Origin: Hyphomicrobiales bacterium
Lineage (GTDB): Bacteria > Pseudomonadota > Alphaproteobacteria > Rhizobiales > Rhizobiaceae
Direction: 5' to 3'
DNA length: 50,013 nt
Assembly: GCA_900465915.1 (NCBI GenBank)
Contig: UBKJ01000035.1
Span: 1-50,013 of the forward strand
Part shown: in pieces, positions 36,326 through 44,753 of the stretch
Numbering within the stretch: position 1 is the first letter of the stretch
Layout: each line of letters opens with the position of its first letter
Notes under the pieces: model-generated
Told to the model about the DNA's origin: nothing
Databases searched by the model: none
The model's input: the letters and a program-made list of their open reading frames with translations, nothing else
Position numbers and translations under genes: made by a program

Positions 36326-36934
36326 ATGGTCCCGGAAAGCACCCGCAAGGCGAGCATCGAGCGTTCGACCAAGGAGACCGGCCTCGCCGTGTCCGTCGAC
36401 CTCGACGGCTCCGGCAAGTTCGACATCACCACGGGCGTCGGCTTCTTCGACCATATGCTGGAGCAGCTTTCCCGTCATTCGCTGATCGACATGCGCGTCA
36501 TGGCCAAGGGCGACCTGCATATCGACGACCACCACACGGTGGAGGACACCGGCATCGCGCTCGGACAGGCGGTGGCGAAGGCGCTCGGCGAACGTCGCGG
36601 CATCGTGCGCTACGCCTCGCTCGACCTCGCCATGGACGACACGCTGACGGGCGCCGCGGTCGACGTGTCGGGCCGCGCCTTCCTGGTCTGGAACGTGAAC
36701 TTCTCCGCGCCCAAGATCGGGACCTTCGACACCGAGCTGGTGCGCGAATTCTTCCAGGCCTTCGCCATGAACGCCGGCATAACGCTGCATATCAACAACC
36801 ATTACGGCGCCAACAACCACCATATCGCCGAATCGATCTTCAAGGCGGTGGCCCGGGTCCTGCGCGCGGCGCTGGAGACCGATCCGCGCCAGAAGGATGC
36901 GATTCCCTCCACCAAGGGTTCTCTGAAGGGATAG
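36326..36934 (+). CDS. hisB: Imidazoleglycerol-phosphate dehydratase
   Basis: HisB dehydrates imidazole glycerol phosphate to imidazole acetol phosphate in histidine synthesis. The 202-residue protein is the short monofunctional form without the phosphatase half. FFDHMLEQLSRHS, DDHHTVEDTG and NNHYGANNHHIAES are the metal-binding histidine blocks. AAGGA lies seven bases before the ATG. It opens the his cluster and is divergent from hslV. Confidence 0.97.
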   Translation: MVPESTRKASIERSTKETGLAVSVDLDGSGKFDITTGVGFFDHMLEQLSRHSLIDMRVMAKGDLHIDDHHTVEDTGIALGQAVAKALGERRGIVRYASLDLAMDDTLTGAAVDVSGRAFLVWNVNFSAPKIGTFDTELVREFFQAFAMNAGITLHINNHYGANNHHIAESIFKAVARVLRAALETDPRQKDAIPSTKGSLKG

Positions 36935-36937
36935 GCC

Positions 36938-37417
36938 ATGGCCCAGTTCGTCGTTCTCGAACCGGCGGGCGCGGACGGCGCCGACCGCGCCGTGTTCGTG
37001 CGCGACGGATTTTCGGTCGTGGCGCTGGTCCTGCCAGTCCTCTGGCTGCTGCTCCAGAAACTGTGGCTCGAGGCGGCGGCGGTGCTGGCGCTCTCCGTCG
37101 CCCTCGGTTTCCTGGGCGGACTGCTCGGCCTTTCGGCCGCCATTTCCCCCATCGTCTTCCTAGTGGGGCTGTTCGTGGCGCTCGAAAGCCCGCAATGGAA
37201 AATCGCCCGGCTGCGCCGGCGCGGCTTCGCCGAGCGCGCGGCTGTAGCGGCGCGTAATCGCGGCGAGGCGGAAATCCGCTATTTCATGAACCGCGCCGCG
37301 CCCGAAGCCGCCGCCCCGTCCCATCCGCTTCCCCAATGGGACAAGGCTTCCGCCCGTCCCCTCCATGCTTCCACCGGCGCGACGATCGGCTTCGTCGGCC
37401 ATCGCGGAGAAAACTGA
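36938..37417 (+). CDS. DUF2628 membrane protein
   Basis: The 159-residue protein has two hydrophobic segments at about residues 26-68 and 72-88 and a soluble polar C-terminus. DUF2628 proteins occur between hisB and hisH in many rhizobial genomes. The start lies three bases after hisB. Its role is unknown, and nothing in the sequence links it to histidine synthesis apart from position. Confidence 0.82.
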   Translation: MAQFVVLEPAGADGADRAVFVRDGFSVVALVLPVLWLLLQKLWLEAAAVLALSVALGFLGGLLGLSAAISPIVFLVGLFVALESPQWKIARLRRRGFAERAAVAARNRGEAEIRYFMNRAAPEAAAPSHPLPQWDKASARPLHASTGATIGFVGHRGEN

Positions 37418-37419
37418 CC

Positions 37420-38070
37420 ATGCGCGTCGCCATCATCGATTACGGTTCCGGCAATCTCCGCTCGGCCACCAAGGCCTTCGAGCGCGCCGCCCATGAAAGC
37501 GGGATCGCCGCCGAGATCGAGCTGACCGCCGACGCCGGCCGCGTCGCTTCGGCCGACCGCATCGTGCTGCCCGGCGTCGGCGCCTACGCCGATTGCCGCC
37601 GCGGGCTCGACGCCGTTCCCGGCATGGTCGAGGCGCTGGAGGAAACGGTCGTGAAGAAGGCCCGCCCCTTCCTCGGCATCTGCGTCGGCATGCAATTGAT
37701 GTCCGAGCGCGGACTGGAGAAGACCGTCACCCAAGGGCTGGGCTGGATCGCCGGCGACGTGCGCGAGATGACGCCGTCCGACCCGAACCTGAAAATCCCG
37801 CAGATCGGCTGGAACAGGATTCACGTGAAACATTCGCACCCGCTCTTCGACGGAATCCATACCGGCGACGACGGCTTGCACGCCTATTTCGTGCATTCCT
37901 ATATGCTGGACGCGAAGGACCCCGCGCAGGTGCTGGCCGTCACCGATTACGGCGGCGACGTCACCGCGGCGGTCGGCCGCGACAACATGGTCGGCACGCA
38001 GTTCCATCCTGAAAAGAGCCAGCGCCTCGGCCTCGCCCTCATCGCCAATTTCCTCAAGTGGAAGCCCTGA
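37420..38070 (+). CDS. hisH: Imidazole glycerol phosphate synthase subunit HisH
   Basis: HisH is the glutaminase that supplies ammonia to HisF. The 216-residue protein has the glutamine amidotransferase nucleophile in GICVGMQ (Cys near 88), and the His/Glu pair in FHPEKSQ near residue 196. GGAGA precedes the ATG at 37420. A parS-like 16-mer falls within the codons for the RIHVKHSHP segment. It is part of hisB-DUF2628-hisH-hisA-hisF-hisE. Confidence 0.97.
   Translation: MRVAIIDYGSGNLRSATKAFERAAHESGIAAEIELTADAGRVASADRIVLPGVGAYADCRRGLDAVPGMVEALEETVVKKARPFLGICVGMQLMSERGLEKTVTQGLGWIAGDVREMTPSDPNLKIPQIGWNRIHVKHSHPLFDGIHTGDDGLHAYFVHSYMLDAKDPAQVLAVTDYGGDVTAAVGRDNMVGTQFHPEKSQRLGLALIANFLKWKP
37817..37832. 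promoter_or_regulatory. Degenerate parS-like 16-mer in hisH
   Basis: GGATTCACGTGAAACA, identical to the 16-mer in hemJ, with two differences from parS. It lies about 13.4 kb from the candidate origin, inside coding sequence. Confidence 0.35.
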
Positions 38071-38077
38071 GACCAAG

Positions 38078-38809
38078 ATGATCCTTTTTCCCGCCATCGA
38101 CCTGAAAGACGGCCAGTGCGTGCGCCTCAAGCTTGGCGACATGGATCAGGCCACCGTCTACAACACCGACCCGGCCGCCCAGGCCAAGGCCTTCGAGGAT
38201 CAGGGTTTCGAGTGGCTGCACGTGGTGGACCTCAACGGCGCCTTCGCCGGCGAAAGCGTCAACGGCACGGCGGTCGAGGCCATTCTCAAGGCGACGAAAA
38301 ACCCGGTGCAGCTCGGCGGCGGCATCCGCACGCTGGCCCATATCGAGAACTGGCTCGCCAAGGGCCTGCGCCGCGTCATCCTCGGCACGGTGGCGGTGCG
38401 CGATCCGGTTTTGGTGATCGAGGCGTGCAAGCAGTTTCCCGGACAGGTCGCGGTCGGCATCGACGCCAAGGGCGGCAAGGTGGCGGTCGAGGGCTGGGCG
38501 GAAGCCTCGGAACTGGGCGTCGTCGAACTGGCGAAGAAATTCGAGGGCGCGGGCGTGGCGGCCATCGTCTACACCGACATCGACCGCGACGGCGTGCTGG
38601 CCGGCATCAACTGGGAGTCGACGCTGGCGCTGGCCGACGCCGTCTCCATTCCGGTGATCGCCTCGGGCGGCCTCGCCTCGATGGAGGATATCAGGCGGCT
38701 CGCCGCGCCCGATGCGCGCAAGCTCGAAGGCGCGATTTCCGGCCGCGCGCTCTATGACGGGCGTATCGACCCGGCCGAGGCGCTTTCCGTTCTGAGGGCT
38801 GCGAAATGA
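38078..38809 (+). CDS. hisA: 1-(5-phosphoribosyl)-5-[(5-phosphoribosylamino)methylideneamino]imidazole-4-carboxamide isomerase
   Basis: HisA isomerises ProFAR to PRFAR in histidine synthesis. The 243-residue (beta/alpha)8 barrel begins MILFPAIDLKDGQCVRL with the catalytic Asp8. The second catalytic aspartate is in VYTDIDRDG near 168, and LGGGIR is the phosphate loop. It is closely related in fold to HisF next door, with which it overlaps by four bases. Confidence 0.97.
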   Translation: MILFPAIDLKDGQCVRLKLGDMDQATVYNTDPAAQAKAFEDQGFEWLHVVDLNGAFAGESVNGTAVEAILKATKNPVQLGGGIRTLAHIENWLAKGLRRVILGTVAVRDPVLVIEACKQFPGQVAVGIDAKGGKVAVEGWAEASELGVVELAKKFEGAGVAAIVYTDIDRDGVLAGINWESTLALADAVSIPVIASGGLASMEDIRRLAAPDARKLEGAISGRALYDGRIDPAEALSVLRAAK

Positions 38810-39591
38810 CTTTGAAGGCGCGCGTGATCCCCTGTCTGGACGTGAAGGACGGCCGTGTCGTCAAGGGCGTCAATTTCGTCGATCTGATCGACGCCGGCGA
38901 TCCGGTCGAGGCCGCCCGCGCCTATGACGCGGCCGGCGCGGACGAACTGTGCTTCCTCGACATCACGGCGTCCTCGGACAATCGCGAGACAATTTTCGAT
39001 GTGGTGGCCCGGACGGCCGAACAATGCTTCATGCCGCTGACGGTCGGCGGCGGCGTGCGGCAGGTTTCGGATATCCGCAAGCTGCTTCTGGCCGGCGCGG
39101 ACAAGGTGTCGATCAACACGGCGGCGGTGAAGAACCCGGATTTTGTCGCCGAAGCCGCCGACAAGTTCGGCAACCAGTGCATCGTCGTCGCCATCGACGC
39201 CAAGAAGGTGTCGGGCGAAGGCGAACAGGATCGCTGGGAAATCTTCACCCATGGCGGTCGCCAGGCGACCGGCATCGACGCGGTGGAGTTCGCCGAGAAG
39301 GTCGTCGGCCTCGGCGCCGGCGAAATCCTGCTCACCTCCATGGACCGCGACGGCGCCAAGATCGGCTACGACCTGGCGCTGACCCGCGCCGTCGCCGACA
39401 GCGTGCGCGCCCCGGTGATCGCGTCGGGCGGCGTCGGCAATCTCGATCATCTGGTGGCGGGCGTGCGCGACGGACATGCTTCGGCGGTCCTGGCCGCCTC
39501 GATCTTCCATTTCGGGACCTACACCATCGGTGAGGCGAAGCGCTACATGGCCGAAGCCGGCATTCCGATGCGGCTCGACCCGGTGGCTTGA
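38806..39591 (+). CDS. hisF: Imidazole glycerol phosphate synthase subunit HisF
   Basis: HisF cyclises PRFAR with ammonia from HisH to make imidazole glycerol phosphate and AICAR. The 261-residue barrel starts TLKARVIPCLDVKDGRVVKG with Asp11, and has LLTSMDRDGAKIGYD carrying the second aspartate near 130. VGGGVRQ and ASGGVGN are the phosphate loops. It ends four bases into hisE's leader; HisF and HisA are homologous barrels. Confidence 0.98.
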   Translation: MTLKARVIPCLDVKDGRVVKGVNFVDLIDAGDPVEAARAYDAAGADELCFLDITASSDNRETIFDVVARTAEQCFMPLTVGGGVRQVSDIRKLLLAGADKVSINTAAVKNPDFVAEAADKFGNQCIVVAIDAKKVSGEGEQDRWEIFTHGGRQATGIDAVEFAEKVVGLGAGEILLTSMDRDGAKIGYDLALTRAVADSVRAPVIASGGVGNLDHLVAGVRDGHASAVLAASIFHFGTYTIGEAKRYMAEAGIPMRLDPVA

Positions 39592-39605
39592 AAAGAGGAA
39601 ATCCA

Positions 39606-39929
39606 ATGAGCCAGTTCACGCTCGCAGATCTCGAACGCATCGTCGCCGAACGCGCGAGCGTGACGGACGGCTCGTCCTATACGGCGAGCCTCGTCGCCAA
39701 GGGACAGCAGAAGGCCGCCAAGAAGCTGGGCGAGGAAGCGGTGGAGACGGTGATCGCCGCCGTCGCCGGCGACCGCGCCGAGCTCGTCTATGAAAGCGCC
39801 GATCTGCTCTACCACCTCCTGGTGGTGCTGAAGGTCGCCGGCGTGCCGCTGGAGGAGGTTCTGGCCGAATTGCGCCGCCGCACGGCGCAGACCGGCCTCG
39901 AGGAAAAGGCCGCGCGCCCAAAGGACTGA
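39606..39929 (+). CDS. hisE: Phosphoribosyl-ATP pyrophosphohydrolase
   Basis: HisE releases pyrophosphate from PR-ATP in the second step of histidine synthesis. The 107-residue protein is the separate HisE form, with KKLGEEAVETVIAA and ESADLLYHLLVVL, which hold the metal-binding acidic residues. GAGGAAA lies before the ATG at 39606; an in-frame TTG at 39588 overlaps hisF and is less likely. HisI, the next enzyme, is not in the window. Confidence 0.96.
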   Translation: MSQFTLADLERIVAERASVTDGSSYTASLVAKGQQKAAKKLGEEAVETVIAAVAGDRAELVYESADLLYHLLVVLKVAGVPLEEVLAELRRRTAQTGLEEKAARPKD

Positions 39930-39938
39930 CGCACGCCC

Positions 39939-40907
39939 ATGTGGGAAAAAGTCGACCAGTTGACGCCGTCGCGTTACTCGCCCTACCGCTTCTATTCGGC
40001 GGAGGAATGGGCGGGCTTCCGCGCCGACACGCCCCTCACCCTCACTTACGACGAGGTGAAGCGGCTGCGCTCGCTGGGCGATCCGATCGACCTCGACGAG
40101 GTGCGCCGCATCTATCTGTCGCTGTCGCGGCTTCTGTCGGCCCATGTGGAGGCGAGCCAGCTCCTGTTCCGCCAGCGCCAGCAATTCCTCAACATGGAGG
40201 ATTCGGTCAAGACGCCCTTCATCATCGGCATCGCCGGCTCGGTGGCGGTGGGCAAGTCCACCACGGCGCGCGTGCTGAAGGAGCTGCTCGCCCGCTGGCC
40301 GTCGAGCCCCAAGGTCGATCTGGTGACGACCGACGGCTTCCTCTATCCCAACGCCGTGCTGCGCGAGCAGGGGCTGATGGAGCGCAAGGGCTTTCCGGAA
40401 AGCTACGACGTCGGCGCGCTGCTGCGCTTCCTGTCGGCGATCAAGGCGGGCATGGGCAATGTGCAGGCGCCGCTCTATTCGCATCTGAGCTACGACGTGC
40501 TGCCGGGCGAGTTCCAGATCGTCGACAAGCCCGACATCCTGATCTTCGAGGGCATCAACGTGCTCCAGGTGCGCGACCTGCCGGAAGACGGCAAGATGAT
40601 CCCCTTCGTGTCGGATTTCTTCGATTTCTCGATCTATATCGACGCCGCGCCCGACCTGATCCACAAATGGTACATCGACCGTTTCATGCGCCTGCGCGAG
40701 ACGGCGTTCCGCAACCCGCAATCCTTCTTCCACCGCTATTCGCAGCTTTCGGAGGAAGAGGCCCGCACCATCGGCGAAGGCCTGTGGCGCAACATCAACC
40801 TCAGGAACCTGCACGAAAACATCCTGCCGACGCGCCCGCGCGCCGACCTGATCCTGCGCAAGGGCGGCGACCACCTGATCGAGGAAGTGGCGCTGCGCAA
40901 AATATGA
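39939..40907 (+). CDS. coaA: Type I pantothenate kinase
   Basis: CoaA phosphorylates pantothenate, the regulated first step of coenzyme A synthesis. The 322-residue protein has the P-loop GIAGSVAVGKST at about residues 97-108, TTDGFLYPN and MERKGFPESYD, all family blocks. It begins nine bases after hisE and ends at a strong terminator, so it is read with the his genes. Its clustering with hisE is common in related genomes. Confidence 0.97.
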   Translation: MWEKVDQLTPSRYSPYRFYSAEEWAGFRADTPLTLTYDEVKRLRSLGDPIDLDEVRRIYLSLSRLLSAHVEASQLLFRQRQQFLNMEDSVKTPFIIGIAGSVAVGKSTTARVLKELLARWPSSPKVDLVTTDGFLYPNAVLREQGLMERKGFPESYDVGALLRFLSAIKAGMGNVQAPLYSHLSYDVLPGEFQIVDKPDILIFEGINVLQVRDLPEDGKMIPFVSDFFDFSIYIDAAPDLIHKWYIDRFMRLRETAFRNPQSFFHRYSQLSEEEARTIGEGLWRNINLRNLHENILPTRPRADLILRKGGDHLIEEVALRKI

Positions 40908-40910
40908 AAA

Positions 40911-40936
40911 AGGCCGGGTCGCCCCGGCCTTTTTTT
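40911..40936. terminator. Strong intrinsic terminator after coaA
   Basis: AGGCCGGG (40911-40918) pairs with CCCGGCCT (40923-40930) around TCGC, followed by seven Ts. On the minus strand it is followed by TTTTTCA, so it also fits the end of the kbp gene. It closes the his-coaA run. Confidence 0.95.
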
Positions 40937-40951
40937 GCTTTATTTCGGCTT

Positions 40952-41404
40952 TCAGCCCGCCAGCGGCGGAATGCGCAGCACCTGCCCCGGATAGATCTTG
41001 TCGGGATGGGTCAGCATGGGCTTGTTGGCCTCGAAGATGATGTTGTTCTTCGCGCCGTTGCCCTTGCCATATTGCGCTTCGGCGATCTTCCACAGATTGT
41101 CGCCCTTCTGGACGGTGTAGAAGACCGGCTGCTTGCTGTCGCCCGCGCCGTCCACCTTCAATTCGGACGCCTCGACCTTCGAGACCCCGAGCGAATTGCC
41201 GACCGCGATGATAGCTTTCTCGAAGACCGTCTGGTCCTTCACATTGCCCTTCAGCACGGCCTTGTCGCCCTCGACGCTCACCTGCACGCCGTCGGTGCCG
41301 AGATTGTGCGAATCGAGCTCCTTCTTGAGATCGTCAGCCTTCGGCTCGCCGTCGCCGAAACCCAGCTTCGTCCCGACCGATTTGACAAAATCGAAAATTC
41401 CCAT
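40952..41404 (-). CDS. kbp: BON-LysM protein, potassium-binding protein Kbp (YgaU) homologue
   Basis: The 150-residue protein starts MGIFDFVKSVGTKLGF, has a BON domain (about 25-90) and a C-terminal LysM domain (about 98-148) ending NKPMLTHPDKIYPGQVLRIP. This matches the layout of E. coli Kbp (149 residues), a cytoplasmic K+-binding protein. GGGAG is eight bases before the ATG at 41404; the ATG at 41410 is too close to it. It lacks a signal peptide, in line with a cytoplasmic place. It may share a transcript with arfB, which is upstream with a 104-base gap. Confidence 0.88.
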   Translation of the reverse strand: MGIFDFVKSVGTKLGFGDGEPKADDLKKELDSHNLGTDGVQVSVEGDKAVLKGNVKDQTVFEKAIIAVGNSLGVSKVEASELKVDGAGDSKQPVFYTVQKGDNLWKIAEAQYGKGNGAKNNIIFEANKPMLTHPDKIYPGQVLRIPPLAG

Positions 41405-41508
41405 CGGCATATCTCCCTGTTGTCGCTCGCCTATTGATGCATGAAACGGGCGCGCCGCGCCAGCAACAAACGCCGCGCTGGCGCATTTTTCACAAATGGT
41501 CTTTTATA

Positions 41509-41946
41509 TTAGTCGTAGGAAATCTTGCTGCGGCCCTTCTTGACCTCGGAGCGGCCGGATTTGGCCTTGAGACGTCTTTCGACCGCGCCCCGCGACGGTT
41601 TTGTCTTCTTGCGCGGCGGAGGCGGCGGCTCCGCCGCCTTGAAGATCAGCGCGATCAGCCTTTCGCGCGCGTCTTCGCGATTGCGCTCCTGGGTGCGGAA
41701 GCGGTTGGCCTCGATGAGGACGTCGCCGTCCTTGGTGCCCCGCTGCCCGGCCAGCTTCATCAGCCGCGCGAGAACGTCTTCGGGCAAGCCGGAACGGGCG
41801 GCGTGGAAGCGAAGCTGCACCGCCGTCGACACCTTGTTGACGTTCTGCCCGCCCGGCCCCGAGGCGCGGATGAAGCTTTCCTCCAGGTCGTCCTCGCGGA
41901 TGAACAGGCGGCGGGTGATGCGGATGATGTTCCGGTTCTCGTCCAT
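41509..41946 (-). CDS. arfB: Alternative ribosome-rescue factor ArfB
   Basis: ArfB hydrolyses peptidyl-tRNA on stalled ribosomes. The 145-residue protein has the catalytic GGQ in SGPGGQNVNKVSTAVQLRF at about residue 32 and a basic C-terminal tail (KKTKPSRGAVERR, SEVKKGRSK) that enters the empty mRNA channel. This is the short ICT1-like form without the domains of classical release factors. Confidence 0.94.
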   Translation of the reverse strand: MDENRNIIRITRRLFIREDDLEESFIRASGPGGQNVNKVSTAVQLRFHAARSGLPEDVLARLMKLAGQRGTKDGDVLIEANRFRTQERNREDARERLIALIFKAAEPPPPPRKKTKPSRGAVERRLKAKSGRSEVKKGRSKISYD

Positions 41947-41995
41947 GGCCGAGATTTATATCGAAACGGCGCGAAAGCCAGCCTCAAAAAGAAAA

Positions 41996-42015
41996 CCCGG
42001 CCTTTTCAGGCCGGG
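41996..42015 (-). terminator. Intrinsic terminator of pckA
   Basis: CCCGGCCT (41996-42003) pairs with AGGCCGGG (42008-42015) around TTTC. On the minus strand TTTTCTTTTT follows the stem, just past the pckA stop. Confidence 0.92.
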
Positions 42016-42043
42016 CTTTCCCTCCTCCCCAGGATGGCTGTGA

Positions 42044-43654
<1,611 letters not shown>

Positions 43655-43735
43655 GATGTCTCCGCGAGGGTTGTGTCGAAACAGCGCGCCGAATCCGTTT
43701 GGCGCCCGGCAGTCTGAAACAGATTAAGCGAGGCA

Positions 43736-43769
43736 ATTCAAATATTTAATCGATTTAAAAATTTTGAAT
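43736..43769. repeat. AT-rich imperfect palindrome
   Basis: ATTCAAA at one end pairs with TTTGAAT at the other, and the inner TTTAA/TTAAA parts pair around TCGA with a two-base shift. The region is far more AT-rich than the genome. It could be a regulator site for pckA, whose start is 82 bases away, or simply promoter DNA. Confidence 0.5.
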
Positions 43770-43896
43770 TTTGTTTAAATCGGTTATTTGCAGACGGGCG
43801 GCGCGTATTTTTATCGGCCTTGCAATCTCCGGCTGCATGAACCAAATGACGGGGCGAAACGGCCTATGCGGTGTGAAACGAAAGCCCCGCCACATT

Positions 43897-43935
43897 TTGT
43901 ACCTAATTTGTACTGCAAAAGCAGCGTGGTTGTAC
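43897..43935 (+). promoter_or_regulatory. Phased TTGTAC direct repeats upstream of chvI
   Basis: TTGTAC occurs at 43897, 43908 and 43930. Start-to-start spacings are 11 and 22 bases, one and two turns of DNA. OmpR/PhoB-family regulators, the family of ChvI, usually bind tandem direct repeats with an 11-base period. A ChvI autoregulatory site about 70-100 bases before its own start is the natural reading, but the regulator is inferred. Confidence 0.6.
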
Positions 43936-44001
43936 TAGTATTGGGCGCGACGCAGCGCTCTAAGCCGCATCGACCGGCCCATTCGAAGGAGAAGGTTACG
44001 C

Positions 44002-44721
44002 ATGAAGGAAGTCTCGGCAACGCAGACCATCGCCCTGGTCGACGACGACCGCAACATCCTCACCTCCGTTTCCATCGCGCTGGAGTCGGAAGGCTATCGG
44101 GTCGAAACCTACACCGACGGCGCCTCGGCGCTCGACGGCCTGATGGCGCGGCCGCCCAATCTGGCGATCTTCGACATCAAGATGCCGCGCATGGACGGCA
44201 TGGAGCTTCTGCGCCGCCTGCGCCAGAAGTCGGACCTGCCGGTGATCTTCCTCACCTCCAAGGACGACGAGATCGACGAGCTATTCGGCCTCAAGATGGG
44301 CGCGGACGACTTCATCACCAAGCCCTTCTCGCAGCGTCTTCTGGTGGAGCGCGTCAAGGCGGTGCTGCGCCGCGTCGCCGCCCGCGACGGCACGGCCAAG
44401 CCGATGAGCCAGCAGGCCAAGTCGCTGGAGCGCGGCCAGCTCGTCATGGACCAGGAGCGCCACACCTGCACCTGGCGCGGCGAGCCGGTCACCCTCACCG
44501 TCACCGAGTTCCTGATCCTGCATTCGCTGGCGCAGCGCCCGGGCGTGGTCAAGAGCCGCGACGCGCTGATGGACGCGGCCTATGACGAGCAGGTCTATGT
44601 CGACGACCGCACCATCGACAGCCACATCAAGCGGCTGCGCAAGAAGTTCAAGGCGGTGGACGACAGTTTCGAGATGATCGAAACGCTCTACGGCGTCGGC
44701 TATCGCTTCCGCGAGGCCTGA
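44002..44721 (+). CDS. chvI: Two-component response regulator ChvI
   Basis: ChvI (BvrR in Brucella) is the response regulator for envelope and acid stress and is needed for host association in rhizobia and Brucella. The 239-residue protein has a receiver domain with acidic DDD at 14-16, phospho-acceptor Asp58 in FDIKMPRMDG and the lysine in ITKPF, then an OmpR-type winged-helix domain (about 140-238) ending LYGVGYRFREA. AAGGAG precedes the ATG. It is the first gene of chvI-chvG-hprK and is followed by chvG after 32 bases. Confidence 0.97.
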   Translation: MKEVSATQTIALVDDDRNILTSVSIALESEGYRVETYTDGASALDGLMARPPNLAIFDIKMPRMDGMELLRRLRQKSDLPVIFLTSKDDEIDELFGLKMGADDFITKPFSQRLLVERVKAVLRRVAARDGTAKPMSQQAKSLERGQLVMDQERHTCTWRGEPVTLTVTEFLILHSLAQRPGVVKSRDALMDAAYDEQVYVDDRTIDSHIKRLRKKFKAVDDSFEMIETLYGVGYRFREA

Positions 44722-44753
44722 GCCGGAACGCAATGAAGGCGGACTGAAGCGGC

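Larger units (their letters stand above)
43655..44001. other. Divergent control region between pckA and chvI
   Basis: This 347-base stretch has no gene. It holds an AT-rich dyad at 43736-43769 (outer arms ATTCAAA/TTTGAAT, centre TCGA, one mismatch and a shifted inner stem) and, nearer chvI, three TTGTAC repeats at 11- and 22-base spacing. The chvI ribosome binding site AAGGAG lies just before 44002. The promoters for both genes must be here, but I cannot place the -35 and -10 elements firmly. Confidence 0.6.

Noticed and set aside
35560..36432. Upstream extension of the DUF2585 frame
   Set aside because: It runs through hslV out of frame and gives low-complexity sequence.
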